64,000 nucleotides of DNA from Rhizobium rosettiformans (GCF_016806065.1 NZ_CP032406.1:124001-188000); one strand, 5' to 3'; shown: positions 45,701 to 54,576, numbered from the stretch's first letter. The notes: generated by a model from the sequence alone, not told the origin. Numbers and translations are program-made.

Positions 45701-45949
45701 GTGAAAATTCTCGTCGATGTAACGGAAGCGGCAGAACGGCTCGAGGAGTTGATTGAACTCGCATTCCGTGGCGATGAGATCGTAGTCTGCCGAGACGAGA
45801 GACCGGTCGCGATGCTCAAGCCGATCGCTCAGAAGACCGATCCTTTCGAGAAGTTCCTTGCTCTGACAGAGGAGGGCCGTAAAAACGTGCCGTCTGGCAC
45901 AACCTCCGACCATTCCGATTTTTACGATGAACACGGCCTGCCCAAATGA
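45701..45949 (+). CDS. Orphan Phd-like antitoxin
   Basis: 82 residues, GTG start after GAGGAGAAAGCT. MKILVDVTEAAERLEELIEL, then AFRGDEIVVCRDERPVAMLK is a Phd-type N-terminus; the C-terminus YDEHGLPK looks complete. No toxin follows: the next gene, overlapping by ATGA, is a tyrosine recombinase. Either its toxin was replaced by the recombinase or it cross-acts on the adjacent VapC. Confidence 0.75.
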   Translation: MKILVDVTEAAERLEELIELAFRGDEIVVCRDERPVAMLKPIAQKTDPFEKFLALTEEGRKNVPSGTTSDHSDFYDEHGLPK

Positions 45950-47076
45950 GTGCGGTTGATCGCCGCGTCCAGGATCTCGACACCATCGCCGCAGTCCTGC
46001 CGATGGAGCGCCGTGACGAACTGGCTGAGCTTCTGACCGACCAGGATGTCGAGACGCTGCGTCACCTGGTCAACGAGGGCATGGGCGATAATACCCTTCG
46101 AGCCCTCACCTCTGATCTTGCCTATCTACAGGCTTGGTCGCTGGCTGCGATAGGCCGCTCCCTTTCCTGGCCGGCACCCGAAGCCCTGCTTTTGAAGTTT
46201 GTGGCGCATCATCTTTGGGATCCAGAAAAACGTTTGCAGAATCCTGACCACGGGATGCCACTAGATGTCGAGGATAAGCTTCGGCTCCAGGGGCTACTGC
46301 GATCGACTGGACCTCATGCGCCTGACACTGTGCGCCGGCGCCTTGCCACCTGGTCGACGTTGACGAGATGGCGCGGGCTGGATGGCTGTTTCAGTTCCCC
46401 TGCCCTCAGGTCCGCAATCCGATTGGCCGTGCGTGCAACGCCGCGACCAAGGAAGCGGAAAAGCGCCAAGGCCGTTACCGGAGATATTTTGTCCAGGCTA
46501 ATCGCAACCTGCAAGACAAGCAGCTTACGTGATGTAAGATACCGTGCGATCTTAATGGTCGCCTTTGGCTCCGGCGGCCGGCGCCGCAGCGAAATCGCGG
46601 GCCTTAGGGTCGAGCAGCTGCAGCCGGAAGAACCAATTCAGGTTGAGGGGGCCCCTCCCCTACCTTCCCTTTCTATTCAACTTGGACGCACGAAGACCAG
46701 CGGCGCAGATAACGACGAAGTCGTCTATCTCAGCGGGCAACCGGTCGATGCGCTTAACGCGTGGCTTGCCGCGGCGAATATCGACAAGGGCAGTGTCTTC
46801 AGGGCAATCGATCGCTGGGGCAATATTTCGCGCCGACCCTTGGATCCGAAGGCGATCAACGACATTCTAAAGCACCGGGCGCAACTGGCCGGGCTCGATC
46901 CGACAGAGTTTTCGGCGCATGGCCTGCGTTCTGGTTATCTGACTGAGGCGGCCAATCGTGGCATTCCTCTTCCCGAAGCCATGGAGCAATCGCGTCACCG
47001 ATCCGTTCAGCAGGCTTCGGAATATTATAACCACGCACAGAGACGCAGCGGCCGTGCATCCCGCCTTCTAAGTTGA
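45946..47076 (+). CDS. Tyrosine recombinase (phage-integrase family)
   Basis: 376 residues. N-terminal SAM-like core-binding domain (about 30-165) and catalytic domain with Arg I in GGRRRSEIAGL, the beta-hairpin Lys region (LGRTKTSG), HxxR in SAHGLRSGYLTEAA, and HRSVQQASEYYNHAQR holding the second His and the nucleophile Tyr. All catalytic positions are present, so it should be active. It is translationally coupled to an orphan antitoxin. A diverged fragment of the same gene lies about 2 kb downstream. Confidence 0.85.
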   Translation: MSAVDRRVQDLDTIAAVLPMERRDELAELLTDQDVETLRHLVNEGMGDNTLRALTSDLAYLQAWSLAAIGRSLSWPAPEALLLKFVAHHLWDPEKRLQNPDHGMPLDVEDKLRLQGLLRSTGPHAPDTVRRRLATWSTLTRWRGLDGCFSSPALRSAIRLAVRATPRPRKRKSAKAVTGDILSRLIATCKTSSLRDVRYRAILMVAFGSGGRRRSEIAGLRVEQLQPEEPIQVEGAPPLPSLSIQLGRTKTSGADNDEVVYLSGQPVDALNAWLAAANIDKGSVFRAIDRWGNISRRPLDPKAINDILKHRAQLAGLDPTEFSAHGLRSGYLTEAANRGIPLPEAMEQSRHRSVQQASEYYNHAQRRSGRASRLLS

Positions 47077-47108
47077 ATCTGTCCATCGACTGAAATCGTT
47101 AAGACTGT

Positions 47109-47122
47109 AGACTGCGCAGTCT
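47109..47122. repeat. Perfect 14-bp palindrome AGACTGCGCAGTCT
   Basis: 32 bp after the recombinase stop and 58 bp before lrgA, followed by TTGACG. Could be an operator for lrgAB, part of a terminator, or a recombinase-binding site. Confidence 0.4.
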
Positions 47123-47180
47123 TTGACGATACGCTCAAATGCTGGGACTGTTGGCCCAAATGCGTTTCTAGGAGAGCCCC

Positions 47181-47549
47181 ATGCTTCGTGGACTTGCCGT
47201 CCTTCTGCTGTTCCAGTTGGTGGGCGAGAGCCTTGTGTTCTTGCTGGGAGTATCCATACCTGGTCCCGTGGCAGGGCTTGTGCTCTTGTTTGCAGCCCTT
47301 CCAGTACTGGATCGCCTCTGGACGCGGGAAGCACCGAATATCGATGGGGCCGCCGAATCCCTCCTATCAAATCTGGGGCTGTTTTTTGTACCGGCAGGTG
47401 TCGGCGTCGTAGCCCTGGCCAACATCCTGAGTGCTCAAGTGTGGGCGCTCAGTGCCATGCTCATTCTATCTGCGGTTATCACCTTGATGCTCACGGTTTG
47501 GGCATTCATCATGGTCAGAAAGCTGATTTCCGTAGGGCGTCGGTCATGA
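47181..47549 (+). CDS. lrgA: LrgA/CidA-family holin-like membrane protein
   Basis: 122 residues, four predicted helices, with family motif VGESLVFLLGVSIPGPVAGL and a conserved SNLGLFFVPAGVGVV. AGGAG ribosome site. Members modulate murein hydrolase activity or export small metabolites such as pyruvate together with LrgB. Overlaps lrgB by ATGA. Confidence 0.85.
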   Translation: MLRGLAVLLLFQLVGESLVFLLGVSIPGPVAGLVLLFAALPVLDRLWTREAPNIDGAAESLLSNLGLFFVPAGVGVVALANILSAQVWALSAMLILSAVITLMLTVWAFIMVRKLISVGRRS

Positions 47550-48268
47550 ACCGATCACCGATTGAGCTCTGGGTCTACCTTTCAGCCTCCCCTCTGTTAT
47601 GGCTCACATTGACCCTGTTTACCTGGATCTTGGCTTCCGAGCTTTCAAAAAGACTGGGACGGCATCCCCTGGTTAATCCAGTGCTCATCTCCATCCTTGC
47701 ACTTTCCGTCATGATGATCACGGCCGAAGTGCCATATGAGCGTTACTTCGCGGGAGCCCAATTCATCCACTTCTTGCTAGGCCCAGCTACGGTGGCAATC
47801 GCCGTACCGTTGTATAGGAAATGGAGCGAAGTCAGGGCCTTACTGCTGCCGATCTCTGTGGCGCTCCTAGTCGGTTCAATAGTTGCTATGGCCTCTGTGA
47901 TCGTGCTCGGCCACGTCTTTGACCTCCCGCGGGACATACTGCTGTCATTTCTTCCAAAATCGGCAACAGCCGGCGTGGCGATGGCGGTATCTCAGTCGCT
48001 CGGCGGCGATCCGTCGTTGACGGCCGTACTGGTCATTTTGACCGGGATCTTCGGCGCGCTGATCGTTACGCCTTTCATGAACATGATGCGAATAAAGGAC
48101 TACGCCGCTCGTGGATTTGCCGTCGGACTGACGTCCCATGGGATTGGTACCGCTCGAGCTTACGAGGTGAACGCTACGGCCGGCTTGTTTGCCGGTATCG
48201 CCATGGCGCTCAACGCTGTGGCAACATCGGTCTTAGCTCCATTTGCGGCGCAATACCTTTTTCCTTGA
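47546..48268 (+). CDS. lrgB: LrgB/CidB-family membrane protein
   Basis: 240 residues, multi-helix, with LGPATVAIAVPLYRKW, LPKSATAGVAMAVSQSLGGD, then PSLTAV and GLTSHGIGTARAYEVNATAG, all LrgB signatures. The start is the ATG overlapping the lrgA stop. Both genes lie between an intact recombinase and a fragment of the same gene, which suggests mobile cargo. Confidence 0.88.
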   Translation: MNRSPIELWVYLSASPLLWLTLTLFTWILASELSKRLGRHPLVNPVLISILALSVMMITAEVPYERYFAGAQFIHFLLGPATVAIAVPLYRKWSEVRALLLPISVALLVGSIVAMASVIVLGHVFDLPRDILLSFLPKSATAGVAMAVSQSLGGDPSLTAVLVILTGIFGALIVTPFMNMMRIKDYAARGFAVGLTSHGIGTARAYEVNATAGLFAGIAMALNAVATSVLAPFAAQYLFP

Positions 48269-48369
48269 ACAGATCTTGCCAGCAGCGCTGGAGCAATTGC
48301 TGCCGTGGCATTGGAAACCCAAGACCCTGAGTACTCAGGCTGCCTGAACTCCGGCCTTCGCCAAGCCAT

Positions 48370-48720
48370 CATGACTTCACCGTCCCCTGCCGTCAGTTTC
48401 GCAATCCGGCTGGCCGTTCGTGCGACACTTCGGCCAAGGAAGCGCAAAAGCGCCAAGTCCGTGACCGTGGACATCTTGTTCAGGCTGATCGCGACCTGCA
48501 GGCCGGGGCCCTTCGAGATATCAGAAGCCGCGATCCTGATTGTCGCCTCCGCCTCGGGCCGCAGGCCCCATAGCCCAATCGCGAGCCTCAGGGTCTAACA
48601 GTTAAAGCCGAAACAGCCGATCCTGATAGATTGGGCGCCTCCCCTACCCACTCTTTCCATTCATCTGGACCGCATCAAGTCCAGCGGTGCCGACAAAGAT
48701 GAAGTGATTCATCTCGCGAA
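48370..48720 (+). pseudogene. Diverged partial copy of the tyrosine recombinase
   Basis: Aligns collinearly with about 46388-46735 of the intact gene. Translation SFAIRLAVRATLRPRKRKSA, then KSVTVDILFRLIATC corresponds to SAIRLAVRATPRPRKRKSAK, then AVTGDILSRLIATC. It runs through the Arg I region to the DKDEVIHL-like hairpin end, with indels and a stop, and lacks N-terminus, HxxR and Tyr. The stretch 48721-48922 after it holds only the parS-like site and repC downstream sequence. Confidence 0.75.
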
Positions 48721-48787
48721 CGACCAGCTACCAATAAGACGTCCTCAGCGACCCGTAAACATCTGATTACTCGTGATAAAATGCCGG

Positions 48788-48803
48788 TTTGTACGGCTGA
48801 CAA
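48788..48803. promoter_or_regulatory. parS-like site downstream of repC
   Basis: TTTGTACGGCTGACAA, identical over 16 bp to the site between repA and repB. Imperfect dyad TTGT..G.C..ACAA. TCACCCAC follows directly here and after four further bases at the other copy, so the similarity extends beyond 16 bp. Centromere sites bound by RepB are found downstream of repC or between repA and repB in this plasmid family. Confidence 0.6.
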
Positions 48804-48922
48804 TCACCCACCAGATCAAATCGCCCTCTATGGGTCCCAGTCTCATTGTTTTTTCACCTGGATCGGCTCCAATTGCCATCAACTTGATGATAGCAAGACT
48901 CTGCCCGGTCGTCGCTTATCCC

Positions 48923-50137
48923 CTAACCGGTTGCCAACCGCACCTCCCCGTTTGCCCGCATCAAAGCCATAATCATTGGCCCCAGTGAGAATTCGCCCCG
49001 CGCTGCGCGTCGGGTCAGATCGCGAAGGTAACCGCCCGCCGAATTGATATGCCCTGCGCGCTCAAGGATGGCAGCAACGGCTGCCGCTGCATTTTCCGGC
49101 CCCATGGTTTCGCAGGCATGCTGATAGGCTGACGGACTGATCCCCAACATCGAGCGAACCACCACGGCGGCCTGCATCAGCTCGCGCCACGACCCAATCG
49201 CGCCGCCGGGCCCATAGTCGACAATCTGTGGGCAAGCCTTCAGCACCATGGCGAGAGGAAACGCCTTTATCGGTTCCCGCTTCGCTTTCAGCTCCAGCCT
49301 CGGGCTTTCGCCCTGCTCTTTTCTAGAGCTAGGTTCAAGTTCATAGATAGATTCGGTATTTGAATTCTGTATATGACGCTCATTTTCGGCGCCATTGCCG
49401 CTCATATTTTGAGAATTAAGCTGCTTTTCCAACAGGCTGGACACTTCCTGATGCAATACGGTCAGCTTTTGAAGGCAATTCTCGGCAACCTCGATCGTCA
49501 GGCTTCGTGGAAGCTGGGCGACAATCTGCAGATAGCTTTCCTCGAGCGAGTGCCAATCGCCGGAAGCGCCTTCTTCCAAGGCTGCGGTAATGAGCTTGCG
49601 TACATCTCGTCTTGAGATCGTGATGGCCTCTTTCGCCAGTTGCAGACGCCGGCGGTCGTTCACCACTTGCTGGGCAAGATGTGCAAGCTCGTCCCTGCGG
49701 GCAAGAAGCGGCGCCAGCGAAAAGCCGAATGCATCTTCGACCCGCCCGTCACGTGACTTGTGGGCGTAGCGTTTGCCGTTTGGGCTGTCCTTGCGCGAAA
49801 TCAGACCTGCATCGATCAGAAGCGCCAGGTGCCGTCTCAGCGTTGCGTCAGCCATCCCATGGGCGCGAAGGCACAGTTGCGCATTGGATGGAAAGACGAT
49901 CAGCCCGGCTTCTTCCGACAAATCGCTTTGCGGATAAAAGCTCAACAAGGCGTCGAGAACTGTCAAAGCCCGATCCGGAATCCCGATAGAATGGCGTGCT
50001 TCGCAAACATCACGAAACACCTTCCACTTATCGGCAGTCAGCCCCTCTTTGGTCTGAGCTGCCTCGAACTGCCGGCTCACATGGGCGAGTTTAATTGATC
50101 CCCGCCCAAAGGGCGTGGTTATGGAATGCCTCTGCAT
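48923..50137 (-). CDS. repC: RepC replication initiator
   Basis: 404 residues. N-terminal repABC-family replication domain with a winged helix (AQLCLRAHGMADATLRRHLA, then LLIDAGLISRKDSPNGKRYA) and the conserved C-terminal region (ACPQIVDYGPGGAIGSWREL, then GPENAAAAVAAILERAGHIN and SAGGYLRDLTRRAARGEFSL). RepC alone initiates replication, with the origin usually inside its own gene. Separated from repB by a gap that encodes the antisense RNA controlling it. Confidence 0.93.
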   Translation of the reverse strand: MQRHSITTPFGRGSIKLAHVSRQFEAAQTKEGLTADKWKVFRDVCEARHSIGIPDRALTVLDALLSFYPQSDLSEEAGLIVFPSNAQLCLRAHGMADATLRRHLALLIDAGLISRKDSPNGKRYAHKSRDGRVEDAFGFSLAPLLARRDELAHLAQQVVNDRRRLQLAKEAITISRRDVRKLITAALEEGASGDWHSLEESYLQIVAQLPRSLTIEVAENCLQKLTVLHQEVSSLLEKQLNSQNMSGNGAENERHIQNSNTESIYELEPSSRKEQGESPRLELKAKREPIKAFPLAMVLKACPQIVDYGPGGAIGSWRELMQAAVVVRSMLGISPSAYQHACETMGPENAAAAVAAILERAGHINSAGGYLRDLTRRAARGEFSLGPMIMALMRANGEVRLATG

Positions 50138-50231
50138 TTTTCTTCACCTTCTTGAAGGCAACAGAAAACTGCTCACCAAAAACGGTGCCAAAGACTCTTG
50201 ACTGAACTCCCCGGAGATGCGATTCTCAATC

Positions 50232-50287
50232 CGCTACGATATGAGGAAGGCTTCCAGGGCGGCAACGCTTGGGGGCCTTTTTCTTTT
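50232..50287 (+). ncRNA. Counter-transcribed incompatibility RNA (ctRNA) of repABC
   Basis: In the 163-bp repC-repB gap, on the strand opposite to rep transcription, TTGACT (50198-50203) and, 17 bp on, GATTCT make a promoter. About 55 nt later a hairpin ends the RNA: AAGGCTTCC paired with GGGGGCCTT (two G-U pairs, 15-nt loop), then TTTCTTTT. This size and location match the small antisense RNAs that lower RepC translation in Ti and Sym plasmids. The 5' end is estimated. Confidence 0.7.
50247..50287 (+). terminator. Terminator of the ctRNA
   Basis: 9-bp stem (50247-50255 with 50271-50279) and a T-rich tail; factor-independent on the plus strand. Confidence 0.75.
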
Positions 50288-50300
50288 GCGTTTCTTCTCC

Positions 50301-51278
50301 TTACGACTTTGACTGGGCTCTGAACTCGGCATGAAGCCGTTCCAGATTTTCGGTAATGAAACGACCGAAACTGACGGCTTCCCGCGACTTCAGGGAAATC
50401 GAGTAACTTTTGCCCGCACCTTTGAACTCGGCGCTCACTGCCGCATCTCCCGACTGCCAATTGCCTGTCGGGCGCGTTTTTTTCTCTGGCTTGCGCGCAT
50501 TGCGCAGATCCTGAACGAGACGTTCGAAGCGCGCCTCGGATGGCAGATCGGCAAAACCTTCCCCGACAACGGATGCCTGCGCCACACGGCGAAGATCCGG
50601 ACGTTCAACGGTCTGAGCAAGATCAAGCCAACGGTCACGACCAATGCCCTTGGCCGAGCCGATCGCCTGGATCACCTCAAGCGGCACTCTGCTTGTGACG
50701 GACAACATGCGGGTTAAAAGCGCGCCATCAACGGACAGAGCAAGCTGGATTGTGCGTCGGTCATGCCCGATCTCTTGCAAGTGGTGGGCAAAACTCGCAC
50801 GCTCAATGAAGGAGAGGTTTTCCCGAGCGGAGTTTTCCTGCCCCTGAGCGATGACATGATCGGTATCCGACACTGTCTTGACCACCGCCTTGACTGGACG
50901 GTTCAGCAGACGGGCGGCACGCACGCGTCGGTGCCCGAAGACGATCTGATACCGGTCCTTGGCGTCGGGGTGAGGGCGGACCAAAACGGGTGTATTTTGA
51001 CCGCGTTCCCGGATGGCTTCGACAAGCTCCTGAAAGGCCACTTCGTCTTCGCCCATGCGATCCGAGACGAAGGAATCATCAACCAGCACTGGGTCCAGTT
51101 CGACAACCACTTCACCAGACAGCGTTTGATCCACCATCGCCGCTTTTTCAGCGAGCTCGCTGAGCGAGCTGATCATCGACCGTGAGGCGCCCTTGTTCGC
51201 ATAGCCCGGTGTTGCCCGACGCTCCACTCGTGGCCCTTCCGTCGAGGTGATATTGGCAAAGATGTCCTTACGCGCCAT
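50301..51278 (-). CDS. repB: RepB partition protein (ParB family)
   Basis: 325 residues from ATG (MARKDIFANI); a longer frame exists but reaches back towards repA without family sequence. ParB nuclease-like domain with QELVEAIRERGQNTPVLVRP and YQIVFGHRRVRAARLL, then HTH region LSVDGALLTRMLSVTSRVPL. Binds parS and interacts with RepA ATPase for segregation and autoregulation. Confidence 0.92.
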   Translation of the reverse strand: MARKDIFANITSTEGPRVERRATPGYANKGASRSMISSLSELAEKAAMVDQTLSGEVVVELDPVLVDDSFVSDRMGEDEVAFQELVEAIRERGQNTPVLVRPHPDAKDRYQIVFGHRRVRAARLLNRPVKAVVKTVSDTDHVIAQGQENSARENLSFIERASFAHHLQEIGHDRRTIQLALSVDGALLTRMLSVTSRVPLEVIQAIGSAKGIGRDRWLDLAQTVERPDLRRVAQASVVGEGFADLPSEARFERLVQDLRNARKPEKKTRPTGNWQSGDAAVSAEFKGAGKSYSISLKSREAVSFGRFITENLERLHAEFRAQSKS

Positions 51279-51332
51279 TGTACTCGTCCTTTTTAAGGCC
51301 CAAGACCCTGAAACCTTTGGGAAAAACATCGA

Positions 51333-51348
51333 TTTGTACGGCTGACAA
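51333..51348. promoter_or_regulatory. parS-like site between repA and repB
   Basis: TTTGTACGGCTGACAA in the 74-bp repA-repB gap, 4 bp after the repA stop (on the minus strand); same 16 bp and same orientation as the copy beyond repC, so the pair brackets repBC. Confidence 0.65.
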
Positions 51349-51352
51349 CGGA

Positions 51353-52540
51353 TCACCCACGACGACGCCCCCAAGAATGTTCCAGAAGCTCGATAACTTC
51401 ACCATTGACCAGATCCATGGCTTCACGTGCACGGTCATAGGTCGCTGATGTAAACTGGGACCGCTCGACCTCGTAGAGCGTCTGTTTGGTCAAGCCCGCA
51501 TCGGAAACAGCTGTCGTCTTGACCATGTGGTTCTTCATCATCTGCTGGGCAAACATCGACTGCATGAAGCCCACCATCTGCTGCTGTGGTACGTCCATGG
51601 GCTCAAACCGCGTAATCAGATAGCGGAACCAGTCGAGGCTGACATTGACACCGGCTCCCTCCACACTCTTCAGGATATCGCCAAGCATCAGAAGGAACTG
51701 CGACATCGACATGATGTCGAGCATCTGAGGATGCACGGTAATCAGGACGGAGGTCGCAGCCGTCAATGCGGTGAGCGTCAGATAGCCAAGCTGGGGAGGG
51801 CAGTCGATGACCACCACATCATACTGATCATCGACCTCAGCAAGCGCCTTGCCGATCCGCGTATAAAACAACTTGCCATCCATCGAGTCCTTGCGCTGCA
51901 TGGCAAGCGGGGTCTCGTATTCGTATTCCTGCAGTTCCAGGTTTGCCGGAACGATATGCAGGTTGGGAAAATTCGTCGGCTGAATGATCTCGGTAATCGA
52001 GCGGCGCCCGTCATCATATCGGATGGCTTCGTAAAATGACGGCTTCTCGTCCAGCTCGGGCTGGATTCCATAGAGCGCCGTCAACGACGCCTGCGGGTCG
52101 AGATCGACGGCAAGCACACGGTAGCCGCTCAACGCCAGGAACTGAGCAAGATGTGCAGACGTCGTGGTCTTGCCGGAACCACCCTTGAAGTTGACAACGG
52201 CCAGGACCTGAAGCTTCTCGCCTTCACGCCGGTGCGGGACGCGGTCGAGAAGGGCACGCAATTCATCCATCTGCGATGCCGTGTAGTATCGCCTGCCCGT
52301 CGAGGTTACCGACGGTTCCACACCCTTGCCCTGCAAATGCAGCTTCTTCAGGTAGCTCGGTGATACTCCGACGAACTGGGCAACTTCCGCCAAAGGAAAC
52401 AGCCGAAGCGTCTTTTGTGCATTGGGCGGAAATTTCTCCATGCGCAGCATATCAAGCTTGGACGAGATCTCGCCACCCTGCTCGAGGATGATATCGGCAA
52501 AGCTTGTTACCGTATCCTGCATTGCGCGTCTCACATTCAT
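51353..52540 (-). CDS. repA: RepA partition ATPase (ParA family)
   Basis: 395 residues. N-terminal HTH region for operator binding (LFPLAEVAQFVGVSPSYLKK), deviant Walker A NFKGGSGKTTTSAHL, second motif VLAVDLDPQASLTALYG, Walker B-like VVIDCPPQLGYLTL. Drives plasmid partition with RepB and represses the repABC promoter. First gene of the operon, divergent from traI. Confidence 0.93.
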   Translation of the reverse strand: MNVRRAMQDTVTSFADIILEQGGEISSKLDMLRMEKFPPNAQKTLRLFPLAEVAQFVGVSPSYLKKLHLQGKGVEPSVTSTGRRYYTASQMDELRALLDRVPHRREGEKLQVLAVVNFKGGSGKTTTSAHLAQFLALSGYRVLAVDLDPQASLTALYGIQPELDEKPSFYEAIRYDDGRRSITEIIQPTNFPNLHIVPANLELQEYEYETPLAMQRKDSMDGKLFYTRIGKALAEVDDQYDVVVIDCPPQLGYLTLTALTAATSVLITVHPQMLDIMSMSQFLLMLGDILKSVEGAGVNVSLDWFRYLITRFEPMDVPQQQMVGFMQSMFAQQMMKNHMVKTTAVSDAGLTKQTLYEVERSQFTSATYDRAREAMDLVNGEVIELLEHSWGRRRG

Positions 52541-52560
52541 CTGCCAGGAAGCCTCTAGTC

Positions 52561-52575
52561 ACGATATTTTCGTGT
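52561..52575. promoter_or_regulatory. Palindrome CACGA-N5-TCGTG upstream of repA
   Basis: 20 bp before the repA start; candidate RepA operator for autoregulation in the 415-bp divergent repA-traI region. Confidence 0.45.
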
Positions 52576-52754
52576 AAATCCGGAAATTATCGGGACTGTT
52601 ATCCGATTCCCCCCGCTTGGCAAGCAAGAAGCCCCGAGCGACTGGAACGACTCGGATGGGAGGACCGCCTTAAAAAACTTCTCCTTGCCAGAATGATCCT
52701 TTAAAACCAGACACTTGGGGTATCCTGCCTGGGGCAAGTGCGTGGGAGCGCGTG

Positions 52755-52899
52755 ACAGATTTGTCGTGGAAAGCCTGGCTCCACGGGCGATTGCCGGCTC
52801 GGATTACGACCGTGATATCGAGCAAAACCGATTCTCTCGGTGGCACAAGTCCCGACTCACACGACATCTGCCGATAGCCCAGCCGTTCAACAGATTTGT
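52755..52899. promoter_or_regulatory. Two copies of ACAGATTTGT in the traI upstream region
   Basis: 52755-52764 lies in GACAGATTTGTC, and 52890-52899 lies in the near-dyad CAGATTTGTATCTG. Both sit in the divergent repA-traI promoter zone, where TraR-binding tra boxes are expected. They do not match the classic Ti tra box (TGCAGATCTGCA core), so assignment is tentative. Confidence 0.35.
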
Positions 52900-52955
52900 A
52901 TCTGGACCACATCGCCTCGTTTCACTCTCATGAGAGGGCCAACGAGGGAATTACC

Positions 52956-53627
52956 ATGCAACTGGTCGTTATCGAAGATGTTCTGCATCCCCAATCCGCG
53001 TCACTCCTGCAAGCGATGCTGCATTTGCGTTCGAAGGTGTTTGCCGAGCGTCTCAACTGGCAAGTCGAAAGCCTGGACGGCCAGGAGCGCGATGAGTTTG
53101 ACGATCAAGCGCCAACCTACATCCTGCTGGTCGAAGGCAGCCATCGGGTCGTCGGCAGTGTGAGGCTTCACCAGGCTGCGCGCTCCAGCATGCTTGCGCA
53201 AGTCTTTCCCATGCTGCTTGAGGGTGGGAGACTTCGAGTGCACCCGCAGATGATCGAGAGCTCGCGCTTCTGCATCGACAAGGATCTGCCACAACCGCAC
53301 CATGGCAGTGGCCGCCACAGGCTCAATGTGCGGTCTGCCCAGACTTCATTTTCCAGTTTGAGAACAAGGACGCTCTTCGCCGGCATCGTCGAGTGGTGCC
53401 TGACGAACGGGTTCCGCGAACTGGTGACGGCCACGGATGTCAGGTTCGAGCGCATCCTGCGCATGGCAGGTTGGCCGATGAGCCGGCTCGGCCCCGCCAC
53501 CTTCATCAACGAGACTGAAAGTGTTGCTGGTTCGCTTGAGATTTCGAAGGCGGTTTTCGAAAGGCTGCGGCCTGAAGGCTATTCGTCTTTCGTCACGCTG
53601 GCCACACGAAAAAGGGCTTCCTCATGA
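52956..53627 (+). CDS. traI: Acyl-homoserine-lactone synthase TraI
   Basis: 223 residues from ATG (MQLVVIEDVLHPQSASLL); an upstream in-frame start adds 20 residues of non-family sequence. LuxI-family invariant positions: Arg in LRSKVFAERLNW with Phe and Trp, the Asp pair in DEFDDQAPTYIL, Arg in GSVRLHQ, and Glu/Arg in IESSRFCID. Makes the diffusible signal sensed by TraR that switches on conjugation and often rep copy number. First gene of the trb operon; its stop overlaps trbB by ATGA. Confidence 0.93.
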   Translation: MQLVVIEDVLHPQSASLLQAMLHLRSKVFAERLNWQVESLDGQERDEFDDQAPTYILLVEGSHRVVGSVRLHQAARSSMLAQVFPMLLEGGRLRVHPQMIESSRFCIDKDLPQPHHGSGRHRLNVRSAQTSFSSLRTRTLFAGIVEWCLTNGFRELVTATDVRFERILRMAGWPMSRLGPATFINETESVAGSLEISKAVFERLRPEGYSSFVTLATRKRASS

Positions 53628-54574
53628 AAGCACTTGAAAGCCGCGCCCGAATGAATCGCAAGCTCGAAGAGGCGCTTGGCGCCAATCTTTGCCGACAGCT
53701 AGCTGACCCCGATGTCATCGAGATCATGCTCAATCCCGATGGCACTCTCTTCGTCGAGAGGCTGGCCGGCGGCATGGAGATTGTCGGCTCGCTTGATCCT
53801 GCGCGAGCAGAGGTCGTGATTGGGATTGTCGCCCATGCACTTGACCAGGAAGTCAACGACATCATGCCAATCGTGTCTGGCGAAATCCCGCTTGGCCGAC
53901 ATCGTTTTGAAGGTCTTTTGCCGCCGGCTGTGGGCGCTCCCACCTTTTCAATCAGGCGCCGTGCCATCAGCCAGATCCCGCTTGAGGACTATGTCAGGCA
54001 GGAGACGATGAGCCCCGGTCAGTTCGATCGTCTATTGTGCGCAATCAAGGCGCGACAAAACATTCTGGTTTGCGGTGGTACGGGGTCCGGCAAGACGACA
54101 CTTGCCAATGCCGTGTTGCAGGAGATCCACAAGTGCTTCCCAAACGATCGCATCGTCCTGATCGAAGACACGCTCGAGATTGATTGCCCGGCCAAGAACG
54201 CCGTCACGCTGAGAAGCAGTGACAGCCTTGCTATCGACAGGTTGTTGAAAAGCACGCTTCGCCTGCGCCCGGATCGCATCATGGTGGGGGAGGTGAGGGA
54301 TGGCGCCGCACTCACGCTTCTCAAGGCCTGGAATACGGGCCATCCCGGAGGCTTCACGACATTGCACGCAAACAACGCTTTGGGCGCTTTGCGCAGGCTG
54401 GAACAACTGGTCTGCGAAGTGAGCCAGATGCCCATGCAGCATGTCATTGCAGACGCGATTGACCTCATCGTGTCGATCAAGCGCTCAGAGGGAAAGCGCC
54501 GGATTGACGAGGTCGTCAGCGTCGAGGGCTTCGATGCGGGACGATACCTGCTTGTTGATCAACAAAGGAGCTGA
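53624..54574 (+). CDS. trbB: Conjugal transfer ATPase TrbB (VirB11 family)
   Basis: 316 residues. Hexameric ATPase at the base of the mating-pair apparatus. Walker [16 protein letters not shown], Asp box LIEDTLEI, Walker B-like [12 protein letters not shown], His box [15 protein letters not shown]. Full length; three bases precede trbC. Confidence 0.95.
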   Translation: MKALESRARMNRKLEEALGANLCRQLADPDVIEIMLNPDGTLFVERLAGGMEIVGSLDPARAEVVIGIVAHALDQEVNDIMPIVSGEIPLGRHRFEGLLPPAVGAPTFSIRRRAISQIPLEDYVRQETMSPGQFDRLLCAIKARQNILVCGGTGSGKTTLANAVLQEIHKCFPNDRIVLIEDTLEIDCPAKNAVTLRSSDSLAIDRLLKSTLRLRPDRIMVGEVRDGAALTLLKAWNTGHPGGFTTLHANNALGALRRLEQLVCEVSQMPMQHVIADAIDLIVSIKRSEGKRRIDEVVSVEGFDAGRYLLVDQQRS

Positions 54575-54576
54575 AG

